Shown one piece after another: positions 34,862 through 42,317 of a DNA stretch of 64,000 bases. This DNA comes from Roseomonas indoligenes (GTDB lineage: Bacteria > Pseudomonadota > Alphaproteobacteria > Acetobacterales > Acetobacteraceae). Made by a program: the position numbers and the translations under genes. The DNA lies in the NCBI RefSeq assembly GCF_017813365.1, contig NZ_JAGIZA010000017.1:47958-111957 (forward strand), written 5' to 3'. The notes below the pieces were generated by a model that did not search any database, was not told the DNA's origin, and saw only the letters and a list, made by a program, of their open reading frames with translations. Position 1 is the stretch's first letter, and every line of letters begins with the position of its first letter.

Positions 34862-35569
34862 TCAGCGCGTCGCGGCATCGAGGCCGCTGGCGCGGTAGGC
34901 CTCGATCGCCCGGGGTTGTGTCAGCATCGCCAGGAACCGCTCCGCGCCCTCGCGGTTCCTCGCCTCGCGCATGATCGCGGCGGAGAAGTGGGTGACGTTC
35001 TGCAGGTCGCCCGGAAAGGGCCCGACGATCTCGATCCCCGGCACGACAAGAAGCTCGCTGAGCTGCTGCACGGCGAGGTCGGCCTCGCCGGTGGTCAGCT
35101 TCTCCGCGGTGAAGCCGGCGGGGATCACCGTGGCCTTGGCGTTGATCGCCTCGGTGATGCCCAGCCGCGCCATCATCTTCTCGAAGTAGATGCCGCTGGC
35201 CCCGGCCTTGGAATAGGCGACGGAACGGGCCGCCAACAGGGCATCGGTGAAGGCCTCGGGCGTGGAGATGTCGGGATGCGGCGCGCCCTTGGGCACCGCG
35301 ATGCCGACGCGGGAATCCGCCACCTCGATGCGGGTGGCCGGGTCCACGAGATCCTGTTCCACGAGCCGGTCCATGGAATCCGCGATCAGCACCAGCGCGT
35401 CCACCCTCTCGCCGGCCGCGATCTTCTGCATGATGACGGTGGTGGGGGTCCAGTCGATCTCCGGCGCGTAGCCGTTCTCGGCCGCGAAGGCCGGGCCGAT
35501 GACCCGGTCGAAGGCCTCGCGCAGCACCAGCGCGCACTTCATCCGCAAGGTCTGGCTCGCATCCGCCAT
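34862..35569 (-). CDS. ModA-like extracellular-solute-binding fold without signal peptide
   Basis: This 235-residue protein has the periplasmic-binding fold of molybdate-type receptors: ENGYAPEIDWTPT near residue 32, IAAGERVDALVLIADSMDRLV, SRVGIAVPKGAPHPDISTPEAF and AVQQLSELLVVPGIEIVGPFPGDLQ. The N-terminus (MADASQTLRMKCALVL) has no hydrophobic signal, and no better start was found, so the product is probably cytoplasmic. Many such proteins are annotated only as substrate-binding domain proteins. It lies between the FMN dehydrogenase gene (45 bp upstream) and otnI (13 bp downstream), so it belongs to that operon. Its role is unknown. Confidence 0.8.
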   Translation of the reverse strand: MADASQTLRMKCALVLREAFDRVIGPAFAAENGYAPEIDWTPTTVIMQKIAAGERVDALVLIADSMDRLVEQDLVDPATRIEVADSRVGIAVPKGAPHPDISTPEAFTDALLAARSVAYSKAGASGIYFEKMMARLGITEAINAKATVIPAGFTAEKLTTGEADLAVQQLSELLVVPGIEIVGPFPGDLQNVTHFSAAIMREARNREGAERFLAMLTQPRAIEAYRASGLDAATR

Positions 35570-35613
35570 CTGCTCTGTTTCCTCTTCCCTGCCTGTCCGG
35601 TCCGGCCGCCCGT

Positions 35614-36954
35614 TCACAGCGGCGCCGTGCGACGCCGCAGCATGTCGGGCGTGAGCTCCGACAGGCTGTTCAGGCCCATCAGGGCCATGTCGCGGTTGAT
35701 CTCTTCCTTCAGGATCCGCATGGCGTGCAGCACGCCATGCTGGCCGCCCAGCGCGGCAGCATAGAGGAAGGGGCGCCCGAGCAGCACGAAATCCGCGCCC
35801 AGTGCCATGGCCTTGATCACGTCCGTGCCGCGGCGGATGCCGCTGTCCACAATCACCTTCATCCCGCCCTTGGCCGCCACCACCTCGGGCAGCACGTCCA
35901 GCGGCGCCACCGCGTGGTCCAGCTGCCGTCCGCCATGGTTGGACAGGATCACGCCATCCGCGCCGCATTCCCGCGCCATGGCCACGTCGCCCGGCGCAAG
36001 CAGGCCCTTCACCAGCAGCGTGCCCTTCCAGCGCCGCCGGATGGCCTCCAGATGGCTCCAGGCCAGCCTGTCGCGCGCGGTGGTGTTGCGCAGGGAGTTC
36101 TGCGACATCATCGGCGGGCCGCGCTCCGCCTCCGTGTTCTCGAAATGCGGGGGGCCGTGCCGCAGAAAGGTCTGCGCCACCGTGCCGAGGAGCCAGCGCG
36201 GATGCAGCGCGCTCTGCACCGCCACGCGCGGCGTGATGCGGATGGGCATGCTGAAGCCGCTGCGCGTGTTGTGCTCGCGGTTGCCCAGCACGGGCGTATC
36301 CGCCGTCACCACCAGGGTTCCGTAGCCGGCGCGGGCCACGCGATCCACCAGCCTGTCGATCCGTGCCTGGTCGCCGGCGAGGTAGGCCTGGAACCAGGCA
36401 TCGCGGTTGCGGGCCTGCACCTCCTCCAGCCGGATGAGCGAGGAGGCGCTGAGGATCATCGGCACGTTCATCTCGGCCGCCGCCCCGGCGAGGACGAGGT
36501 CCGCCCGGTAGGCCACGAAGGCCGCGCCGCCGAGCGGGGCCACGCCGAAGGGCGCGTCGTAGCGCCGGCCGAACAGGGTCACGGCCTGGCTGCGGGCCGC
36601 CGTGTCGCGCATCAGCTGCGGCACCAGGGCGTATTCCCGGTAGGCGGCGAGGTTGCCGCGCAGCGCGGAGCCCGTCTCGACCGCGCCCGAGACGTACTGG
36701 AAGATCATGGGCGGCAGCCGGCGCCTCGCGTGGCGCTCGAAGTCGTCCAGGGCCAGGAGGTCCCGGAAGCGCCGTGGCGTGGCATCCGCGCCGCGCTGCA
36801 CGCTCGTCGACAGGGCGGGGGGCGACGCCTCGATACCGGCTGCCGTGGCATCGGCACGGTCCACCGCGGCCGTCTCACGCGCCTCCCCGGCCGGGGCGGG
36901 CGGGGCGCGGTGATCCAGCACGGTGCCGGACGGGTGGTCTTGGGACGTGGACAC
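35614..36954 (-). CDS. FMN-dependent 2-hydroxyacid dehydrogenase/oxidase (LldD/lactate oxidase family)
   Basis: This is a 446-residue flavoprotein of the glycolate oxidase/L-lactate dehydrogenase family. After a disordered 60-residue N-terminus come DDFERHARRRLPPMIFQYVSG, FGVAPLGGAAFVAY, FQAYLAGDQ, VVTADTPVLGNREHN and VKGLLAPGDVAMARE. The catalytic His is in ILSNHGGRQLDH, followed by VIVDSGIRRGTDVIKAMALGA. It oxidises a 2-hydroxy acid to a 2-oxo acid. The GTG at 36954 has GGGGAGG upstream. It heads the leftward operon with otnI and diverges from lacI, so oxidation of a tetronate at C2 is plausible. Confidence 0.9.
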   Translation of the reverse strand: MSTSQDHPSGTVLDHRAPPAPAGEARETAAVDRADATAAGIEASPPALSTSVQRGADATPRRFRDLLALDDFERHARRRLPPMIFQYVSGAVETGSALRGNLAAYREYALVPQLMRDTAARSQAVTLFGRRYDAPFGVAPLGGAAFVAYRADLVLAGAAAEMNVPMILSASSLIRLEEVQARNRDAWFQAYLAGDQARIDRLVDRVARAGYGTLVVTADTPVLGNREHNTRSGFSMPIRITPRVAVQSALHPRWLLGTVAQTFLRHGPPHFENTEAERGPPMMSQNSLRNTTARDRLAWSHLEAIRRRWKGTLLVKGLLAPGDVAMARECGADGVILSNHGGRQLDHAVAPLDVLPEVVAAKGGMKVIVDSGIRRGTDVIKAMALGADFVLLGRPFLYAAALGGQHGVLHAMRILKEEINRDMALMGLNSLSELTPDMLRRRTAPL

Positions 36955-37055
36955 GGAACCTCCCCGGGGAAGAAGCCAGGGCCGAGCCTGTTCCCAGGCT
37001 CCGGCCGGCCCTTCCGGCGCCGCTGGGGCGCCTTCGCTCGATGCTCTGATTTTCA

Positions 37056-37091
37056 GGAAGCTGTTTCCAAGCCTCTCTGAAAGTGCTTTCA
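37056..37091. promoter_or_regulatory. LacI-type operator(s) between FMN dehydrogenase and lacI genes
   Basis: TGAAAGTGCTTTCA (37078-37091) is a 14-bp inverted repeat with only its central base pair off symmetry, the usual length and form of LacI/GalR operators. A weaker GGAA...TTCC element lies at 37056-37068. Both are in the divergent interval, within 100 bp of the lacI start at 37153. Confidence 0.6.
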
Positions 37092-37152
37092 AGGAAGCAT
37101 GCGGGCCCGGCAGCGTCAACACGCCCGAGCGCCCGCCAGGGAGGCGGTTCCC

Positions 37153-38205
37153 ATGTCGGGGCTTCAGCAGGACGAGGACGCGCGGTCGCCGGTCGCCAGG
37201 GACGTGGCGCGGCTGGCTGGGGTTTCCACATCCACCGTGTCCCGGGTGTTCAACGGCACGGCCAGCGTGCGGCCGGACAAGCGGGAGGCGGTGATCCGCG
37301 CCGCGCGGGAGCTGGGATTCGTGGCCAATGGCGCCGCCCGCGCCCTATCGATGCGCCGTTTCATGGCCGTGGGCGCGGTGATCCCCAACATCGAGAACGA
37401 GGTGTTCATCCGCGCGCTCTCCGCCTTTCAGGAGGGCCTGCGCCGGGCGGGGTACACGCTTCTCCTCAGCCATGCCGGCTACGACCTGGACGACGAGCAG
37501 CGCGAGGCCGGGTTCCTGCTGGACCGCGGGATCGACGGGCTGATGCTCGTGGGGGACATCCACCGTCCGGCGCTGCTGGACCGGGTGGACCGCCAGCGCA
37601 TCCCCCTGGTGCAGACCTTCAGCCTGTCCCGGGAAAGGGCCTGTGTCGGCTTCGACAACCGGGCGGCGGGCGCCCGTGCCGCCGGCTACCTGCTCGACCT
37701 CGGCCACAGGCGGATCGGGGCCGTGACGGGGACGCGGCGGGACAACGACCGGGGCGGGGCGCGCCTGCAGGGCATCATGGACGCCCTGGCGGCGCGCGGG
37801 CTGGCGCTGCATCCCGCGCACGACGTGGAGGTGCATGCCTACGGCATCGCGGCGGGCCGGGACGCGCTGCGGCAGATGCTGGCCTCGGACGAGGCGCCGC
37901 CGACGGCCATCATCTGCGGCACGGACCAGATCGCCTTCGGCGCCATGATCGAGGCGCGGGGCCGAGGGATGGTGCTGCCCCGGGACCTCTCCGTGATCGG
38001 CTTCAACGATGCCGACTACGCCCCCTTCCTGGAGCCATCCCTCACCACCCTGCGCATCCACCCGGCCGAGATCGGGCGGGCCGCGGCCGAGCACCTGGTG
38101 GCCCGGATGTCCGGTCGCCCCGCCGTGCGGCTGACGGAGATCGACGCGGAACTGATCCTGCGGGGCAGCACGGGCCCGCCCGGCAAGGTGGGATGCCCGG
38201 CCTGA
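37153..38205 (+). CDS. LacI-family transcriptional regulator
   Basis: This is a 350-residue repressor-type protein. The DNA-binding head (about residues 14-70) has VARDVARLAGVSTSTVSRVFNGTASV with the hinge helix GAARALSMRR. The periplasmic-binding-like effector domain runs to residue 340, with VGAVIPNIENEVF, VGFDNRAAG, GHRRIGAVTG and VIGFNDADYAPFLEPSLTT. The ATG at 37153 has GGGAGG eight bases upstream. It lies between two transcription units whose promoters carry LacI-type palindromes, so it probably controls both the leftward FMN dehydrogenase-otnI unit and the rightward racemase-otnK-otnC unit. Confidence 0.94.
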   Translation: MSGLQQDEDARSPVARDVARLAGVSTSTVSRVFNGTASVRPDKREAVIRAARELGFVANGAARALSMRRFMAVGAVIPNIENEVFIRALSAFQEGLRRAGYTLLLSHAGYDLDDEQREAGFLLDRGIDGLMLVGDIHRPALLDRVDRQRIPLVQTFSLSRERACVGFDNRAAGARAAGYLLDLGHRRIGAVTGTRRDNDRGGARLQGIMDALAARGLALHPAHDVEVHAYGIAAGRDALRQMLASDEAPPTAIICGTDQIAFGAMIEARGRGMVLPRDLSVIGFNDADYAPFLEPSLTTLRIHPAEIGRAAAEHLVARMSGRPAVRLTEIDAELILRGSTGPPGKVGCPA

Positions 38206-38216
38206 AACCGGTTGCA
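38203..38216 (+). promoter_or_regulatory. LacI-type operator overlapping the lacI stop codon
   Basis: TGAAACCGGTTGCA is a 14-bp inverted repeat with a perfect AACCGGTT core and one outer mismatch, close to the LacI/GalR consensus. Its first three bases are the TGA stop of lacI. It lies about 120 bp before the racemase-fold gene that leads the otnK-otnC operon. Confidence 0.6.
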
Positions 38217-38336
38217 AGATTTTTCCAACAGGAGCATGTCTGCGGGCGAACCGGACCTGGCCACCCTTCCCCGGGGTGGCCGCCATGCCAGGCCCGCCAA
38301 GACAAGCCCGAACGTCCCAGAGCCGAGGTCGAGAAC

Positions 38337-39011
38337 ATGGCCCCCCGCATCGTCCTGCTTCACGCCACGCCCGTGGCCATGGGGCCCATCCAGTCCGCCT
38401 TTGCTGCCCGCTGGCCCGAGGCGGAGACGGTCAACCTCCTGGACGACGGGCTCTCCATCGACCGGGCGCGCGAGGACGAACTCTCCGAGGCCCTGATCGA
38501 GCGCTTCGTGGCCTTCGGCACCTATGGCTACCGGATGGGCGCGGACGGCATCCTCGTCACCTGCTCCGCCTTCGGCCCGGCGATCGACCGGCTTGCCGCC
38601 TCCCTCCCGATCCCCGTGCTCAAGCCGAACGAGGCGATGTTCCGCGCGGCGATCGCGCAGGGGCAGCGGATCGGCATGCTCGCCACATTCGGCCCCGCCG
38701 TGGGCACCATGACGGACGAGTTCGACGAGTTCGTCGCCGGCAGCAACCGGCCGGCCGCCCTGAAGACCGTGCTGGTGGACCGCGCCATTGCCCTGTTGAA
38801 GGGCGGCGACGCCGAGACCCACAACCGCCTGGTGGCCGAGCGCGCCCCTGAGCTGGCCGACCAGGACGCCATCATGCTCGCGCACTTCTCCACCTCCCGC
38901 GCGGCGGAGGCGGTGCGGGCCGTGGTGAAGGTGCCCGTGCTGACCGCCCCCGATGCCGCGGTGGACGCCATGCGCGAGCTGGTCATGGCCCGCAGCAAGG
39001 TCGGGGCTTGA
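38337..39011 (+). CDS. Asp/Glu racemase superfamily protein in the tetronate operon
   Basis: This 224-residue protein of the racemase fold begins MAPRIVLLHATPVAMGPIQ. The first expected Cys is present in GILVTCSAFGPAIDRL. The second half reads IMLAHFSTSRAAEAV, where the second Cys is replaced. One-Cys members of this fold include decarboxylases, so racemase activity should not be assumed. It is first in the operon with otnK and otnC; its stop lies 2 bp before the otnK ATG. The step it performs in tetronate use is unknown. Confidence 0.85.
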   Translation: MAPRIVLLHATPVAMGPIQSAFAARWPEAETVNLLDDGLSIDRAREDELSEALIERFVAFGTYGYRMGADGILVTCSAFGPAIDRLAASLPIPVLKPNEAMFRAAIAQGQRIGMLATFGPAVGTMTDEFDEFVAGSNRPAALKTVLVDRAIALLKGGDAETHNRLVAERAPELADQDAIMLAHFSTSRAAEAVRAVVKVPVLTAPDAAVDAMRELVMARSKVGA

Positions 39012-39013
39012 CC

Positions 39014-40288
39014 ATGCTTCTCGGGGTCATCGCGGACGACTTCACCGGTGCCAGCGACGTCGCGAACACCCTGGCGAAGGGGCTGGAGGGGGAAGGCGGT
39101 CTTCGGACCGCCCAGTTCCTGGGAATCCCCGACGGCCCGGCGCCGGCCGGGGTGGAGGCGGGCGTCGTCTCCCTCAAGAGCCGGTCCATCCCGGCGGCGG
39201 AGGCCGTGCGGCAGTCCCTGGCGGCGCTGGACTGGCTGCGTGCGCAGGGCGCGCGGCAGTTCGTCTTCAAATATTGCTCCACCTTCGACTCCACGGCGGA
39301 GGGCAATATCGGCCCGGTGGGCGAGGCGCTGGCGAAGGCGCTGGGCGTCTCCGGCGTGGTAGCCTGCCCGGCCTTTCCCGGCGCGGGGCGGACGGTGTTC
39401 CAGGGCCATCTCTTCGTGAACGACCGGCTGCTGAACGAATCCGGGATGGAGAACCATCCCCTAACGCCCATGACGGATCCGGATATCCGCCGCGTGCTGC
39501 GGGCGCAGACCGCGGCGCCGGTCGGCCATGTCGGCCGCGCTACCGTCGCCGCCGGGCACGCGGCCGTGGCGGAGGCCCTGGCCGAGGCCGCCGCCCGCGG
39601 CGAGGTGCTGGTGATCGTCGATGCCGTGGAGAATGACGACCTAAGCACGATCGGGCGGGCGCTGGACGGCGCGCCGCTGGTCACCGGCGGGTCCGGCATC
39701 GCGCGCGGGCTGCCCCACAACTTCATCGCGCGCGGGGAGGCCCGGGGCGGCACCGCGGCCGCGGCCGCCGTGCAGGGGCCGGAGGCGATCCTCGCCGGCA
39801 GCTGCTCCCGCGCGACGCGCGGTCAGATCGCGCACCACGCGGCGGGCCATCCCGCGCTGATGGTGGATGCGGACGACGTCATGGCCGGCCGGACCGGGCT
39901 GGAGGACCTTGTTTCCTTCGTCCTGGAGAATGAGGGGCGTGCGCCGCTCATCTACTCCTCCGCTGATCCGGCGGTGGTGGCCGCCGCCCAGCAGCGCTAC
40001 GGCCGCAACGAGGTGGCCGAGGCCCTGGAAGGGCTCTTCGGCCGCCTGGCGCGGCGGCTCATCGATGCCGGCCTCCGCCGCCTTGTCGTCGCCGGGGGCG
40101 AGACCTCGGGGGCCGTGGTCAGCGCGCTCGACCTCGGCGCGCTCGCGGTCGGGCAGGAGATCGATCCGGGCGTCCCCGTGCTCGTCTCCCAGGGAACGCC
40201 CGCCATTGGGCTCGCGCTCAAGTCCGGCAATTTCGGCAGCGTGGACTTCTTCGAGAAGGCGCTGGCGCGCCTAGCAGGGACGGCATGA
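39014..40288 (+). CDS. otnK: 3-oxo-tetronate kinase (OtnK, four-carbon acid sugar kinase family)
   Basis: This is a 424-residue protein of the former DUF1537 kinase family. The N-terminal domain starts LLGVIADDFTGASDVANTLA with the substrate-binding Asp-Asp. The nucleotide-binding C-terminal domain has VVAGGETSGAVVSALDL, GQEIDPGVPVL and ALKSGNFGSVDFF, all typical. OtnK phosphorylates 3-oxo-tetronate at C4 using ATP. The ATG at 39014 is preferred to a TTG at 39008 that overlaps the previous stop. The otnC start overlaps its end (ATGA at 40285), matching the known otnK-otnC pairing. Confidence 0.92.
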   Translation: MLLGVIADDFTGASDVANTLAKGLEGEGGLRTAQFLGIPDGPAPAGVEAGVVSLKSRSIPAAEAVRQSLAALDWLRAQGARQFVFKYCSTFDSTAEGNIGPVGEALAKALGVSGVVACPAFPGAGRTVFQGHLFVNDRLLNESGMENHPLTPMTDPDIRRVLRAQTAAPVGHVGRATVAAGHAAVAEALAEAAARGEVLVIVDAVENDDLSTIGRALDGAPLVTGGSGIARGLPHNFIARGEARGGTAAAAAVQGPEAILAGSCSRATRGQIAHHAAGHPALMVDADDVMAGRTGLEDLVSFVLENEGRAPLIYSSADPAVVAAAQQRYGRNEVAEALEGLFGRLARRLIDAGLRRLVVAGGETSGAVVSALDLGALAVGQEIDPGVPVLVSQGTPAIGLALKSGNFGSVDFFEKALARLAGTA

Positions 40289-40914
40289 ACGAGAACCAGC
40301 TCCGCGAGGACATGGCGCGGCTCTGCAAGTCGCTCTTCGACCGCGGCTTCTCCGTCGGCTCCGCCGGCAACATCAGCGCGCGGGTGGAGGACGGGGTGCT
40401 GATCACGCCGACCAACTCCTGCCTCGGCTTTCTCGATCCCGCACGGATCAGCAAGCTGGACAACGACTTCCACCACGTGGCCGGGGACAAGCCGTCGAAG
40501 GAGGTGTTCCTGCACCGCGCCTTCTACGACACGCGCCCCGGCACGGGCGCGGTGGTGCACCTGCACTCTACCTACGCCACCGCCCTGTCCTGCCTCTCGG
40601 ACGTGGATCCGGATGACTGCATCCCGCCGCTCACGCCCTATGTCGTCATGCGCGTCGGGCGGGTGAAGCTGGTTCCTTATTTCCGCCCGGGGGATGCGCG
40701 CGGCGGGGACCTGATCCGTGCGCTGGAAGGCCGCTACGCGGCGGCGCTCCTCGCCAATCACGGGCCGGTCGTCAGTGGCAAGGACTTCATCTCCACCGTC
40801 TACGCGGCCGAGGAGCTGGAGGAGACGGCGAAGCTGCTGGTCACCCTGCGCGGCGCCCCGGTCCGCATGCTGCAGGGTCAGGACGTGGCGGAGCTGAACA
40901 AGGTCTTTGGCTGA
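40285..40914 (+). CDS. otnC: 3-oxo-tetronate 4-phosphate decarboxylase (OtnC, class II aldolase family)
   Basis: This is a 209-residue class II aldolase/adducin-fold enzyme. Zinc ligands are His92 and His94 (VHLHSTYATAL) and His159 (LANHGPVVSG). Glu73 (SKEVFLH) is the expected acid/base. SVGSAGNISAR and ITPTNSCLGFLDP are typical phosphate-binding segments. OtnC decarboxylates 3-oxo-tetronate 4-phosphate to dihydroxyacetone phosphate, linking the pathway to glycolysis. Its start overlaps the otnK stop by four bases. A long hairpin follows the stop. Confidence 0.92.
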   Translation: MNENQLREDMARLCKSLFDRGFSVGSAGNISARVEDGVLITPTNSCLGFLDPARISKLDNDFHHVAGDKPSKEVFLHRAFYDTRPGTGAVVHLHSTYATALSCLSDVDPDDCIPPLTPYVVMRVGRVKLVPYFRPGDARGGDLIRALEGRYAAALLANHGPVVSGKDFISTVYAAEELEETAKLLVTLRGAPVRMLQGQDVAELNKVFG

Positions 40915-40919
40915 GGCAA

Positions 40920-40949
40920 GCGCCGGGGGAGGCTCGCTCCTCCCGGCGC
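40920..40949. terminator. Hairpin between convergent otnC and lactonase genes
   Basis: GCGCCGGG (40920-40927) pairs with CCCGGCGC (40942-40949), extended inward by AGG/CCT past a two-base bulge. No U-tract follows on either strand, so it may act as an mRNA 3' barrier rather than an intrinsic terminator. Confidence 0.5.
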
Positions 40950-40958
40950 CTGGGCTTC

Positions 40959-42146
40959 TCAGCTCCGGGTGGTGGAGAAGGCGATCGTCACCGGGCTGCC
41001 ATTGCGGATCGGCGGCCCGTTCGGCGACAACCGGCCATTCGCGCCATCCAGCCGGAACGGAACGATGGTATCGCCCTGCTCGTTCGCGGCCAGTAGGAAG
41101 CGGCCGGTCGGGTCCACGGCGATGAAGCGCGGATCCCGGCCCCCGGTCGATGTCCAGCCGGCCGGGGTCAGCGCGCCGGTGCCGCTGTCGGCCGCGAAGG
41201 CCGCCACGCTGTCATCGCCGCGGTTGGAGCAGTAGACGTAGGCGCCATCCGGCGTGACCGCGATCTCCGCCGCGACGCTCGCGCCGAAGAAGGTCGCGGG
41301 CAGGGTGGTGAGCACCTGCATCGGCGTCAGCGTGCCGGCCGCGGCGTCCCAGCGATAGGTGGCCACGCTGCTGTCCAGCTCGTTCAGGACCCATGCCACG
41401 GGCAGCCGGGGGTGGAAGGCCAGATGGCGGGGGCCCGCACCCGTCCGGCTGGCAACCGAGCTCACCGGCGTCAGCTTGCCGGCCTGCGGGTCGAAGCGGA
41501 ACACGAAGACGCGGTCCAATCCCTTGTCGGGGATGATGACGTGGCGGCCGGTCGGGTCGAAGACCACGTCGTGCGGGTGGGAGCTCGCCTGCTCCGCGCG
41601 ATGGGGGCCGTTCGTGCCCTCCAGCGGAAGAAGCTGGTGCTGGTCCGATAGGCCGCCATCGGGCCGCAGCGGCAGCACCGCCACGCTGCCGCTGGCGTAG
41701 TTGGCCACCACCATGAAGCGGCCCGACGGATCGATCGCCTGCCGCACCCCGTTGCGCCCACCGGTCGCGGCGCGGTTCAGCACGCGGATCTCGCCCGTGG
41801 CGGCGTCCACCGCATAGGCCGTGGCGTAGTCCAGGTCGCCATGGACGGAATAGAGGAAGCGCCCGTCCGCGCTGAGGATGAGGAAGGACGGGTTCGTCAG
41901 GTCGCCGAGCCGCTGGACATGCCGCCACGCCCCCGTTCCGGCATCGATGGAATAGACGTTGATGCCGTCGCCCCGGGCCTTGCGCTGCTCGGTGGTGAAG
42001 GACCCGACATAGGCAAATCCGGCTCCGCGCGGGGCCCCGCCGGAAGCGGGCTGGGCCAGGGCAGCCGATGCTGGCAGGCTTGCCGCCATCAAGGCAGCGC
42101 CGGCCATGAGATCACGGCGCGTCGGCGCCCCCGTACCATTCGTCAT
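40959..42146 (-). CDS. Secreted lactonase-type beta-propeller (6-phosphogluconolactonase/YbhE family)
   Basis: This is a 395-residue protein with a twin-Arg signal (TRRDLMAGAALMAASLP, ending ALAQ), so it is probably folded before export. The mature part shows the seven-bladed propeller repeats of the lactonase family: FAYVGSFTTEQ, NPSFLILSADGRFLYSV, PHDVVFDPTGRHVIIPDKGLDRV, GPRHLAFHP and RFIAVDPTGRFLLAANEQ. It probably hydrolyses a sugar-acid lactone in the periplasm. Next to tetronate genes, a tetronolactone substrate is attractive but unproven. It is convergent with otnC. Confidence 0.88.
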   Translation of the reverse strand: MTNGTGAPTRRDLMAGAALMAASLPASAALAQPASGGAPRGAGFAYVGSFTTEQRKARGDGINVYSIDAGTGAWRHVQRLGDLTNPSFLILSADGRFLYSVHGDLDYATAYAVDAATGEIRVLNRAATGGRNGVRQAIDPSGRFMVVANYASGSVAVLPLRPDGGLSDQHQLLPLEGTNGPHRAEQASSHPHDVVFDPTGRHVIIPDKGLDRVFVFRFDPQAGKLTPVSSVASRTGAGPRHLAFHPRLPVAWVLNELDSSVATYRWDAAAGTLTPMQVLTTLPATFFGASVAAEIAVTPDGAYVYCSNRGDDSVAAFAADSGTGALTPAGWTSTGGRDPRFIAVDPTGRFLLAANEQGDTIVPFRLDGANGRLSPNGPPIRNGSPVTIAFSTTRS

Positions 42147-42317
42147 CGGCGTTTCCCCGCTTATCGTTCACGGCCGCCGGCACCGGACTGCGCCAGCGGC
42201 ATCGTGTGTACGAACTCTGGGCGGCGATCAGGGGCGCATCAAGCTCCTTGTCCGGTCTGTCTCACGCGGGGCCTGGCCGGACCGCCCCGCCCCGGCAGGG
42301 GCGAGGCGGCACGGGAA

